From assembly GCA_019750335.1 (NCBI GenBank), contig JAIEOQ010000010.1, forward strand, positions 62,001 to 126,000: a stretch of 64,000 bases of DNA, given 5' to 3'. Under the pieces are notes generated by a model, which had not been told where the DNA came from, searched no databases, and saw only the letters and a list, made by a program, of their open reading frames with translations. The stretch comes from Candidatus Obscuribacterales bacterium. Lineage in GTDB: Bacteria; Cyanobacteriota; Vampirovibrionia; Obscuribacterales; Obscuribacteraceae. The translations under genes were made by a program, and so were the position numbers. Below are positions 1 to 7,790 of the stretch, piece by piece (position 1 is the first letter of the stretch; every line of letters starts with the position of its first letter).

Positions 1-1379
1 TTTGCTTCTTTATAATTTTGCGCAGCCAGATAAGCATCACCGATCGTACGATAAGAATAACCATATAGATGCGATTGTTTCTCTGGATATTTATGCAAAC
101 TATCAAGCAATAATTGGCTCTCAATGAGCGCTTCCTTAATCCGTCCAAGCTTGCTCAAATTACCGACAAGGAGCATTCGCGCTCGCACTATATCGCCTAA
201 ATACTGTGACTGATTTTTGTCGGCAGCGGCAAGGGCGCGCTGAGCGAAATCAATCGCTTCAGCTGGTTTGAGTTGCCGTGATGCTTCTTCGCCTTTTTTC
301 ACATAAAAGGTAGGGCTGACATTTGCGCTTTTGTATAAAGCACGAATGTCCGAAGGTTTATTTCCTGGTATCGCCACTACACCCGACAACGGCTCCGGCT
401 TGTGCCACAGTTGAATGAATTCAGAAACAACTGTAATTAAAAGCAAACCAAGGACAATACTCAACGAAACAAAAGATCTTCGTTTGCGTAATTGAGGAAT
501 TAGCTCTGAACCATATTCAACTTTATCGAGATCTGCCAAAAGCGCTTTGATATTTTGATAACGGTTATCCGGAGATTTAGCCAAACATTTTTCAGTTATT
601 TTTTTCAGCTCTTTGGAGATGATCAATTTTGCCGGGAAACGCGGTGTTTCACGAAGCTGTTTGGACATGGTTTCATATTCGCTGATACCGACTATAGGCG
701 GCTTTCCGTATAGCAACTCATACAGAACACAACCAAAAGAATAAATATCGGAGCGAATGTCCAGATTTTTTTGCATACACTGCTCCGGACTCATATAAGC
801 CGGACTGCCGATTACAGTTTTGGTCTGAGTTAAAGTTTGACTGGAATTATGTTCTTGATCGACTATTTTAGCCAAACCAAAATCAAGAATTTTAATTGCT
901 GGCTCAGGATCATCGGGATTTAAGACGAATATGTTAGCCGGCTTCAAATCACGATGAATTATATTCATCGTCTCTGCCGTTTTTAAAGCCTTGGCTATTT
1001 GTTTGCTGATCAAAAGAACAGTGGAAAGACTGGTAATTGATTCTTGTTCAATACATTGAGCAAGAGATTTGCCTTGCAAATACTCCATCACCAAATAAAA
1101 AACACCGTCATCAGTAACACTAAAACTGTTGATCCGAACAATATATGGATCAAGAAGCTGACTGGTAATCATCGCTTCTCTCTTAAAGCGAATCTGACTG
1201 GTTTTATCTTGGAGCAGATGCCGGTGCAAAATTTTAATCGCCACAAAACTGTCCATAGTCAGGTGACGCGCTTTATACACTGTCCCTTTGGCACCACTGC
1301 CTAAAATAGACAAGATCAAATATTTGCCATCTAGAATCTGGTCAATGAATGAATCAGGCTGCAAAAGGCCCTCGTTCAA
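1..1379 (-). CDS. Serine/threonine protein kinase with TM segment and TPR-like C-terminus (3' end beyond window)
   Basis: The reading frame runs off the left edge, so the C-terminus is missing. The N-terminal ~280 residues are a eukaryotic-like kinase: glycine loop GSGAKGTV, the VAIK lysine, catalytic HRDLKPAN, DFGLAK and a SPAYMSPEQ activation-loop end. A single hydrophobic segment follows (VSLSIVLGLLLITVV), then an extracytoplasmic region with helical TPR-like pattern. The start is TTG at 1379: an in-frame TAA lies 18 bases upstream, the next in-frame ATG is already past the glycine loop, and a GGGGGG run sits just before the TTG. It begins one base after the hisS stop, so it is translated from the same message as hisS and probably the respiratory operon. 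Substrate and ligand are not visible. Confidence 0.88.
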   Translation of the reverse strand, partial: MNEGLLQPDSFIDQILDGKYLILSILGSGAKGTVYKARHLTMDSFVAIKILHRHLLQDKTSQIRFKREAMITSQLLDPYIVRINSFSVTDDGVFYLVMEYLQGKSLAQCIEQESITSLSTVLLISKQIAKALKTAETMNIIHRDLKPANIFVLNPDDPEPAIKILDFGLAKIVDQEHNSSQTLTQTKTVIGSPAYMSPEQCMQKNLDIRSDIYSFGCVLYELLYGKPPIVGISEYETMSKQLRETPRFPAKLIISKELKKITEKCLAKSPDNRYQNIKALLADLDKVEYGSELIPQLRKRRSFVSLSIVLGLLLITVVSEFIQLWHKPEPLSGVVAIPGNKPSDIRALYKSANVSPTFYVKKGEEASRQLKPAEAIDFAQRALAAADKNQSQYLGDIVRARMLLVGNLSKLGRIKEALIESQLLLDSLHKYPEKQSHLYGYSYRTIGDAYLAAQNYKEA

Positions 1380-1380
1380 T

Positions 1381-2685
1381 TTATCCCCCCAGACTCTTTA
1401 CCTCTAGCTCAGAGCCTTGTCCGCGAAAGACACAAAAATGACTATAACCTTGAGCTAGAAGTGTGTCCAGCTGTTTTTTCATGTCTTTTTTACGCGGTTG
1501 GATACAAACTATATTGCCGCCGCTGCGTAGTTCCTGGGCAGCATTCAAAACGGCAAGACCGGAATCACGTTCCGGATCAACAATCAAAACAATCGATCTC
1601 TCTTCCGTTTGGGGCTTGAATTCCTTTTCGGTCAAAATATCGATTACACGTTCAAAACCGATTGAAAATCCGCAAGCCGGTACATCTCGACCGGAGAATT
1701 TGCCGACCATGTTGTCGTAACGTCCACCGCCGCCAACTGAGCTGGTATAACCCGGTACTTTTACTTCAAAAATCGGTCCGGTGTAATAACCCATGCCGCG
1801 AACCAAAGTCGGGTCAAATTCAATACTGAATCGTCCCTTACTGATTTCGCTCACAGTCGAAATTATTTTTTCAAGACCGCTCATTGCTTGCTCGTCAAGA
1901 ACAGGCAAAGCAGCTTTTAGATCAACATAGCTTGTTTGTCCGGATTTTTTTGCTGCTGCCAATACGGTCAATACTTGTATAAGCTTGGCTGTAGCTTGGG
2001 GATCTAAGGCTTCCCCAGCCAACTCTTTGCTTACTCCATCGAGCCCGATTTTTTCCAATTTATCCAGAGCAATAAATACAAGGGCTGCTTTTTCTTGGAC
2101 AAAACCGCAGTGCAAAGCTAAAGCCGAAAGTAAACGGCGGTCGTTGATCAAAATTTTGAAATTGCTGAAGCCTAAAGCAATAAGCGCTTCGGAAGTCGCT
2201 TGAATAAGCTCCATTTCGGCAAGTTCCGATTTAACACCGATAATATCGATATCGCATTGAGTGAACTGTCGGAAACGTCCTTTTTGCGGACTTTCAGCAC
2301 GAAAAACAGAACCAACTTGAATTGACTTCAAAGGGTTCGGCAGTTGTGATTGATTGTGCGAATAATAACGTACCAAAGGCACCGTTAAATCAAAACGCAA
2401 ACCAAGATCCGCCAGCTCGTCTTTTGCAGCTCCTTCGCTCAAAGCCTTTTCCAGCTTCTCGCCCCGCTTCAAGACTTCATATATGAGCTGTAAATTTTCG
2501 CCGCCATCACCACCGCGCAGCGAAGCGATATTCTCTAAAACCGGAGTTTCAATACGCGTGAAACCAAAGCGTTTATAAGTAGAAAGGATAGCCGCCGTCG
2601 CCCAATCCCTAAGCGCAACCTGGGAAGGCAAGAAATCGCGCATACCGCGAGGCGGAGCTACGCTTATTGCATTGTCTTTGCTCAT
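1381..2685 (-). CDS. hisS: Histidine--tRNA ligase
   Basis: Class II aminoacyl-tRNA synthetase charging tRNA-His in the cytoplasm. Visible landmarks are the N-terminal PPRGMRDFLP motif, motif 2 with FRAESPQKGRFRQF, the histidine-binding stretch LVRGMGYYTGPIFEV, the GGGGRYD motif and motif 3 with GFSIGFER, followed by an anticodon-binding domain. At about 434 residues the length is normal. A longer frame exists (to 2727), but the ATG at 2685 is the natural family start, has a weak AGGCAG site in front, and lies 10 bases after the upstream small gene; the longer version would overlap that gene. A housekeeping synthetase at the tail of a respiratory gene run is unusual, although it may also have its own promoter. 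Confidence 0.95.
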   Translation of the reverse strand: MSKDNAISVAPPRGMRDFLPSQVALRDWATAAILSTYKRFGFTRIETPVLENIASLRGGDGGENLQLIYEVLKRGEKLEKALSEGAAKDELADLGLRFDLTVPLVRYYSHNQSQLPNPLKSIQVGSVFRAESPQKGRFRQFTQCDIDIIGVKSELAEMELIQATSEALIALGFSNFKILINDRRLLSALALHCGFVQEKAALVFIALDKLEKIGLDGVSKELAGEALDPQATAKLIQVLTVLAAAKKSGQTSYVDLKAALPVLDEQAMSGLEKIISTVSEISKGRFSIEFDPTLVRGMGYYTGPIFEVKVPGYTSSVGGGGRYDNMVGKFSGRDVPACGFSIGFERVIDILTEKEFKPQTEERSIVLIVDPERDSGLAVLNAAQELRSGGNIVCIQPRKKDMKKQLDTLLAQGYSHFCVFRGQGSELEVKSLGG

Positions 2686-2695
2686 CTGCCTATCT

Positions 2696-2818
2696 TTAGA
2701 ATTCAGCGACCAAGCCGAAAGAGGCAATCAACAGAATGCAGACAAAATAAAGAATGAAAAACCACGTCCAGCGGTTGATCATTTGAATTTCGCTTGGCTT
2801 ATTTTCCTTGGTGGCCAT
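2696..2818 (-). CDS. Small single-span membrane peptide (40 aa)
   Basis: A 40-codon gene: a charged N-terminus with MATKENKPSE, then one hydrophobic helix (residues ~19-38, FFILYFVCILLIASFGLV) ending at AEF. The ATG at 2818 has a good ribosome site (AGGGGA about 9 bases upstream). It starts 28 bases after the MvhD-like gene and ends 10 bases before hisS, with no room for a separate promoter, so it is most likely the last small subunit of the respiratory cluster. I do not recognise a family. A role as a small subunit or assembly factor of the cytochrome b/ferredoxin complex is inference from position only. Confidence 0.65.
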   Translation of the reverse strand: MATKENKPSEIQMINRWTWFFILYFVCILLIASFGLVAEF

Positions 2819-2846
2819 TTCGCCTTTTCCCCTTTAATGCGCAGTT

Positions 2847-3254
2847 CTATTTTTTATCAGCAGCAGCGGCAGCCGGACCAAGCTTTTCCAGCTCGCCAGC
2901 AAACTCTTTCACGTCCGAAAGTAGTTTTTTCGGCTGCACTTTTGAAAGCCACAAGCCAAGAACGCGGCGACGATCAACATTCTTTTTCAGACCAGGCGGA
3001 CGTTCGCCTAACAAACGTTCACGAAGCATTTTATTGCCTTCACGATAATAGCAATCACCGATTTGACAGCCGGTAACGACAACACCGTCAGCACCGTTTT
3101 TCAAAGCACCTTCAATCATCAAAGGTTGAATCATTCCCGAGCAGGGGAATTTGACCACGTAGCACCCAGGCATGTCTTTGAGCTGACTTTTTTCGTCGAC
3201 ATACTGATCCAGGTCGCAGGAACGTTCACATATTAATGTCATTACTTTGGTCAT
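2847..3254 (-). CDS. MvhD/FlpD-type iron-sulfur protein (hydrogenase/heterodisulfide reductase delta-subunit family)
   Basis: A 135-residue soluble protein with the cysteine pattern of the MvhD/FlpD family (a [2Fe-2S] electron carrier that links electron donors to HdrA in methanogens and other anaerobes): C9, C13, C31, C38 (PCSGM) and C63/C68 (GCQIGDC). The C-terminus is a charged helix with an alanine-rich tail. It follows the cytochrome b-ferredoxin fusion by 30 bases in the same operon. No HdrA, hydrogenase or formate dehydrogenase gene lies in the window, so its usual partner is missing here. The context suggests that it passes electrons to or from the adjacent ferredoxin domain on the cytoplasmic side. 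The family assignment is firm; the partner is inferred. Confidence 0.85.
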   Translation of the reverse strand: MTKVMTLICERSCDLDQYVDEKSQLKDMPGCYVVKFPCSGMIQPLMIEGALKNGADGVVVTGCQIGDCYYREGNKMLRERLLGERPPGLKKNVDRRRVLGLWLSKVQPKKLLSDVKEFAGELEKLGPAAAAADKK

Positions 3255-3284
3255 AACAAATTCCTTGTTTAGATCTCCAAATTC

Positions 3285-4466
3285 CTACGACTGAGCAAGC
3301 AACGCTTTGATCTTGTTATTGACCTCAGCATCTTGGTTGTTGGGCAAATCAATGGCGTCGAAAGCGCAAGCACCGACACAAAGACCGCAGCTTGAGCAAC
3401 GATGCGGAAGCACTGTCGCTAGAAGCTTGAATCTGGAACCTGCTGGAGCCGGTACCATTTCAATTGCTTCATAGGGACAATCTTTGTCGCACAAAGAGCA
3501 ACCGGTGCACTTGGTGAGCACGACTTCGGCTGCTTCCACAGGCGGAAGCTCGGTTCCCGAAGCGCCACGCACCAAGAAGGGCAGAGGCAATATCGAGAAG
3601 AATATGGTCACTGCAGCCATAACCAACCAGAAAGTCATCGGTGGCCATTGCAAGAGCAAAGCGTAAGGCCAGAGGAAGAACCAATCGATCTCAAACTGAG
3701 TAGGCTGAGAAGTAAGTACAGCCATCTGTCCCATATCGATTGGATTCATGAACACAACGGCCAACAAAATAGCCATCAAGGCATAGTTGATTACAGGCGG
3801 CGGTGTAAGAACCGGACGAGCCATTCTCACATAGTGCATCCAGAGACCAAACAAGAGTCCGAATGAAAGACCGATATGGATAAACAAATAGTTGGATAAA
3901 GTCAGGTTGCTGATTGTTTCACCATTGATGAACCAGGCTTTCAAAGCCGGCCCTACGCCTGGAATCGCTTCCAAAGCTGTAACCGTCATCCGGGTGAGAA
4001 CCAGGGACCGCTCATCCCAAACCAAGTAGTAACCGGTTTGACCGATGAAGAAAACAACCAACAAAAGTACGATACCGCTAAACCATTGAACCCAACGATA
4101 CTGGCGATAACGATCTGTGAACCATACACGCAAAGCGTGCAAAATGATTGTCAAAACCATGGCGTCACCGGCATAACGGTGAATACCACGAATGACCACA
4201 CCAAACGGAATGACGTTGGTTATATAGTCGACCGAAGTAAAGGCGTTAATTGCTTCTTTCGAAGAATACGCATTGTCGATGGTCGGAATGTAATAAGCGA
4301 AAAGAAGCAGTCCGGAAAGAAAGAGCACCCAGAGAAAGAACTGGGGCAGAGCACCGTGATAATAAAACGGGTTGTACTTGCTGGTAAGCATTGCGTTTAC
4401 CGCATTTTCCAGCGGCAATGTCACATATTTTGTGACCGCATCTGTGTAGACTTTGTGTTGCGCCAT
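3285..4466 (-). CDS. Cytochrome b fused to a C-terminal 2[4Fe-4S] ferredoxin domain
   Basis: 393 residues. Residues ~35-300 form a cytochrome b of the bc1/b6f type with all four heme ligands: H96 and H110 in helix B, H197 and H211 in helix D, spaced 14 apart, so both bL and bH can be bound. At the position of the Qo-site PEWY motif it has IDWF (D261), so the Glu is an Asp. After the last membrane helix (to ~300) comes a ferredoxin with two complete clusters: C320, C323, C326, C330 and C357, C360, C363, C367. The ferredoxin should face the cytoplasm. It sits between two small membrane proteins and the MvhD-like gene. A cytochrome b with a built-in low-potential iron-sulfur wire suggests quinone-linked electron exchange with a soluble carrier; the direction is unknown. 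Confidence 0.9.
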   Translation of the reverse strand: MAQHKVYTDAVTKYVTLPLENAVNAMLTSKYNPFYYHGALPQFFLWVLFLSGLLLFAYYIPTIDNAYSSKEAINAFTSVDYITNVIPFGVVIRGIHRYAGDAMVLTIILHALRVWFTDRYRQYRWVQWFSGIVLLLVVFFIGQTGYYLVWDERSLVLTRMTVTALEAIPGVGPALKAWFINGETISNLTLSNYLFIHIGLSFGLLFGLWMHYVRMARPVLTPPPVINYALMAILLAVVFMNPIDMGQMAVLTSQPTQFEIDWFFLWPYALLLQWPPMTFWLVMAAVTIFFSILPLPFLVRGASGTELPPVEAAEVVLTKCTGCSLCDKDCPYEAIEMVPAPAGSRFKLLATVLPHRCSSCGLCVGACAFDAIDLPNNQDAEVNNKIKALLAQS

Positions 4467-4499
4467 TTGGACGACCCCTATCCTTGCTTCCTTACCAAA

Positions 4500-5048
4500 C
4501 TATTTCTTTACCGGGAGAACCGTTTTTTCTTCCGCATCATATCTGCCTATCGCTTGGATAGCCAGGGCTGCGGCAAACATTGCCAAACCTAAGAAAAGCG
4601 CATAAGCGTAGTAGACGAAATTTTTGTTTGTCTGTACCAGCTGCACTACATATTCAACGTTATCGCGACCACCTAAAGACTGCTCAATACTATTGATCAG
4701 CTGTTGTCCGTAATCTTTGCCGTTTTCTTTGATGATTTTTGCTTCCCACTGATCGACAATTGCTTTTTTGTCGAGCGGTGCGGCAGCTTCGCTAGCAAAT
4801 TCTTTTTCACCGGTAGCTTCTTCCTGACGAGGAAGCATTTGCAACATTTGCAAACCGACTTTTGCCAGCTCACTCATAGCAATTTCACTGCGCACCGGTG
4901 ACTCACCGGATGTTCTCGGCGCCGGCATCACTTGGGCCGGTATCAGTTCGGCAACCGGCATAAAAAATGTCAAAGCCAATGTGGCAAGAATACCGACAAA
5001 TAGCAACGCCATACTGATTGGACCAACTGCTTTGCTGGCAGAACTCAT
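4500..5048 (-). CDS. Two-span membrane protein of the Rieske/cytochrome b cluster
   Basis: 182 residues with one hydrophobic helix near the N-terminus (GPISMALLFVGILATLALTFFM) and one near the C-terminus (YAYALFLGLAMFAAALAI), separated by a ~95-residue polar, probably extracytoplasmic loop rich in Glu, Ala and Gln. There is no heme or iron-sulfur motif. Its ATG overlaps the stop of the preceding gene in an ATGA arrangement, so translation is coupled, and 33 bases separate it from the cytochrome b-ferredoxin gene. I do not recognise the family. The tight coupling within the cluster makes an accessory subunit of the cytochrome b complex the simplest reading. Confidence 0.8.
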   Translation of the reverse strand: MSSASKAVGPISMALLFVGILATLALTFFMPVAELIPAQVMPAPRTSGESPVRSEIAMSELAKVGLQMLQMLPRQEEATGEKEFASEAAAPLDKKAIVDQWEAKIIKENGKDYGQQLINSIEQSLGGRDNVEYVVQLVQTNKNFVYYAYALFLGLAMFAAALAIQAIGRYDAEEKTVLPVKK

Positions 5049-5350
5049 GCTTGCCTCTCCTTTGTCTCATCACTGGACACAAGCGCCAGATTTTTTTGCT
5101 TGTAGAACTCGTACATTTTTTCGTAGAGAGCTATACGCTTGGTCAAACGTCCTTTGGCTTTCTCATCGCAATAAATCCAAAAGCCTTGCACCATAACCAA
5201 AAGAATCGTCGTTAGAGTTCCTGCGGCAAGCAGTCCCCAATCTTCAATTCTTCCTTCAGCGTTGACTTGTCTCCAGCCGGCAAAAAACCAGGACAGACTT
5301 ACTGTCGATGCCAGAAAGGCGCCCCATTTTATTGCTCGGTGGATCTTCAT
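5045..5350 (-). CDS. Small two-span membrane protein of the Rieske/cytochrome b cluster
   Basis: 101 residues with two hydrophobic helices (AIKWGAFLASTVSLSWFFAGW and LLAAGTLTTILLVMVQGFWIY) and a basic, helical cytoplasmic tail. The ATG at 5350 is chosen; a TTG two codons upstream (5356) is equally in frame and closer to the GAGGG site, so the start is uncertain by two residues. It follows the large cytochrome b by 13 bases and overlaps the next gene by 4 bases. There are no cofactor-binding residues to note and no recognised family; it is probably a structural subunit. Confidence 0.78.
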   Translation of the reverse strand: MKIHRAIKWGAFLASTVSLSWFFAGWRQVNAEGRIEDWGLLAAGTLTTILLVMVQGFWIYCDEKAKGRLTKRIALYEKMYEFYKQKNLALVSSDETKERQA

Positions 5351-5363
5351 TAGCAAAGAACCC

Positions 5364-7193
5364 TCAGGAAGAAGCCGAAGCTGTCGTTGCCGGTGCGGCA
5401 GTTTTAGCCGGTTCAGCAGGAGCAGCTTTCATCTTATTCATTACGATGAAACAAGCCACTGCCGTTACGGCGCCACCTACCATCCAGCCCCAATCAAGAG
5501 TTGGAACCGACAATGGATAGAATTCACCGCTTACAGCTTTAACTACATTCGGTGTCATCCGATCGCAGAAGGTCAGATAATCGAAGCACCAACGATTTGA
5601 AATCAAATAATCGACAGTGCCTTGATAAACGATTGGATGCGGAATACCTGCTTTATCAACATATACGGTGAAAGACGGAATTATTTGGAAAAGACCGTCA
5701 ATCATCGTTGGCGATGATTTAGTTACCTGATCTATCTGTTTGATCAGTTCTGCACCAGGAGCGCCGGCATCAAAAGCCATATTATGGTAGTCCCAATAAT
5801 TTGGATTAGCAGCCATCGCTTTGCGTACAAGCGCTTCAGTCTCATCAGCTTTTGACATGAAGGGACGGCAGAGCCAGTAAGCAAAAGCTTGACTCAATGG
5901 TGAGAAGAACATTTCGGTCAAAGCCATATAGTAGTAGACAACAGCCCAGAAGGTCTGAACAATCATCACTGCGCCCATAGCGATACAGCCTTTGACTGCT
6001 TGTGCTTTTTCTTGAACTGTTTTGTGGTTCTTAATATAGGACCACAGCTGTAAAGCTACGCCGATATCAATCATCAAGTACAAGAAATCACGCCAGTAGG
6101 GTGGATCGTTATGGATGTTGGCAATGTTGGCGATAATCAAAAGGGAGAAGATTACCCAACACCAGAAACCCATAAGTGATATGTAGAAAACCATCGGCCG
6201 TTTCTTGATGTCTTTTTCCGGACCGGTGGCCCAAACATCGATGAATGGCAAAAGCACAACCGACAAAGGAATAACCATTGTGATTTCGGTTGCTACGACC
6301 GGCTCCAGATATTTATACATCTGATATAAGCCGAGGAAGTACCAGTCGGAAAGAATCGGCAATGGCGTAACGTCCGGATTGGAACGATGTCCTAAAGCTG
6401 CCGGCATAATTACGGCAACGATAACGAGCATAGCGATTACAATCAAACGTTTCGTCCAATCAAGCGGAATGCGCTTGTAACCGGTTTTGTAGAAATAAAG
6501 TTCTACAAACATCAACGGGATGGCCGAGAAAGCCAAGTGCAAAGAGAAGAAACGAGTAATTGTTTCTTGAGTGATGGCACCACCGGCTCCAAGTAGGAAC
6601 TCAGCTGTATTCCAACCTAAGTGCACCGACTTGACCAAAGGCAGATAGAAATCGCCCATGATTGGAAACTGGTCCATATAAGTCGGGAAGGTGGCAAATA
6701 CTTTTGTCGCCCAAAATGCGCGTTGATTCCAGATCAACAGATAGCCTGTCAGCCCGGAATACATTGAAAGTAAAAGAGTGACAAGAGCAATAGCAATGTT
6801 GAACTCTCGCCCCGGCTTATAGTCGGCGCAGAGGAACATACGATAAAGACGCAAAGTCGCGGCGATAATCATGGCATCAGCGCCATATTTATGCATACCG
6901 CGCCAGAGATTGCCCAAAGGAATGTCGTGCTGGATGCGCAGAATCGAATCAAAAGCGCCGGCTTTGGTTGGGATGTACCACATAATGAGCACACAACCGG
7001 TGAGCATTACAACAAACCAAACCAGGTAAAAAATTCCGCCTAAGCTATAGAACGGATTTGTTTTAGCCTCGACATGAAAGTGCTCATCGAATATATCGAT
7101 GTTTTTGATGCGGGTATTAAGCCAATCGGTGGCTTTATTAAGAGCTCCGGCAAAAGTCTCTTTGGAGCTTGCTGCATTTGCTGAACTAGGCAA
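5364..7193 (-). CDS. Cytochrome b subunit lacking the heme bH ligands, with C-terminal extension
   Basis: 609 residues, long for the family. The N-terminal half aligns with cytochrome b/b6: H101 (helix B, HKYGADAM) and H219 (helix D, FSLH) are in place. The partners 14 residues further on are R115 and Y233, so the pair that normally binds heme bH is gone while the bL pair is intact. The Qo motif reads SDWY (282-285) instead of PEWY. Beyond ~residue 300 there are further membrane helices, a ~120-residue soluble domain (~435-560), a final helix and an Ala/Pro-rich tail. The start is TTG at 7193, preceded by GGAGG and overlapping the Rieske gene by 8 bases. With the Rieske protein it should oxidise quinol at the outer side. 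A full Q cycle through this subunit alone looks impossible. Confidence 0.9.
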   Translation of the reverse strand: MPSSANAASSKETFAGALNKATDWLNTRIKNIDIFDEHFHVEAKTNPFYSLGGIFYLVWFVVMLTGCVLIMWYIPTKAGAFDSILRIQHDIPLGNLWRGMHKYGADAMIIAATLRLYRMFLCADYKPGREFNIAIALVTLLLSMYSGLTGYLLIWNQRAFWATKVFATFPTYMDQFPIMGDFYLPLVKSVHLGWNTAEFLLGAGGAITQETITRFFSLHLAFSAIPLMFVELYFYKTGYKRIPLDWTKRLIVIAMLVIVAVIMPAALGHRSNPDVTPLPILSDWYFLGLYQMYKYLEPVVATEITMVIPLSVVLLPFIDVWATGPEKDIKKRPMVFYISLMGFWCWVIFSLLIIANIANIHNDPPYWRDFLYLMIDIGVALQLWSYIKNHKTVQEKAQAVKGCIAMGAVMIVQTFWAVVYYYMALTEMFFSPLSQAFAYWLCRPFMSKADETEALVRKAMAANPNYWDYHNMAFDAGAPGAELIKQIDQVTKSSPTMIDGLFQIIPSFTVYVDKAGIPHPIVYQGTVDYLISNRWCFDYLTFCDRMTPNVVKAVSGEFYPLSVPTLDWGWMVGGAVTAVACFIVMNKMKAAPAEPAKTAAPATTASASS

Positions 7194-7752
7194 TTCCCCC
7201 GGCCTCCAGTGAAACGATACTGATCTTCTCTCCCTCGGTCTTAACCGTGAACTGTCTAGGTGGACGTGGCGCAGGACCGCTCACGACTTTACCGCCTTGA
7301 GCGATGTCATAAACGCTCAAGTGACATGGGCAAGCAAAAACCGGACCTTCCGGCTTGAAGTTGTAGCCTTTCAAGCACTCTTCCGGATCTTTGACGAAAT
7401 TGAAAATACAACCCAAGTGCGGACAGATACGGCTGTAAGCAACAATTTCGTCGTTAGGCAAGCGCACGACGAAACCTGGAATCTTACGAACTTCCATACC
7501 TTCCGGATTGTATTCCTTATATGTCTGCGAAAACATAAAAGGAAGGCAAGTCCAAGCTTCGGGAAAATCGCCTTTAGTAAAGCTGACATCCTCAAGCGGC
7601 TTTGGTTGATCCGAAGGACCAAGAATATCAAGGGGTTTAATTGTCGGGCGCAAGTAGCGCATCAAAGGCGAGACTAAAAGCCCGAACGTAGCTGCCAGCG
7701 GTATCGCTGCCACCACTTTCAATACTGTCCTGCGTCCTGTTCCCTCTGTCAT
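7186..7752 (-). CDS. Rieske [2Fe-2S] iron-sulfur protein
   Basis: 188 residues. The N-terminus has a twin-arginine signal-anchor (GRRTVLK followed by a hydrophobic helix), and the C-terminal domain has both Rieske boxes: C110-P-H112-LG-C115 and C141-P-C143-H144. C110, H112, C141 and H144 would bind the cluster, and C115-C143 would form the stabilising disulfide. It sits on the outer face of the membrane and carries electrons from quinol at the cytochrome b Qo site to a cytochrome c. It lies directly upstream of and overlaps the large cytochrome b, and follows the diheme cytochrome c lipoprotein, the likely acceptor. Residues ~73-92 form an insertion relative to short Rieske proteins. Confidence 0.95.
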   Translation of the reverse strand: MTEGTGRRTVLKVVAAIPLAATFGLLVSPLMRYLRPTIKPLDILGPSDQPKPLEDVSFTKGDFPEAWTCLPFMFSQTYKEYNPEGMEVRKIPGFVVRLPNDEIVAYSRICPHLGCIFNFVKDPEECLKGYNFKPEGPVFACPCHLSVYDIAQGGKVVSGPAPRPPRQFTVKTEGEKISIVSLEAGGIA

Positions 7753-7790
7753 CTCACACCCTCATTTGCACCCTGGCAAAAACTGATAAC

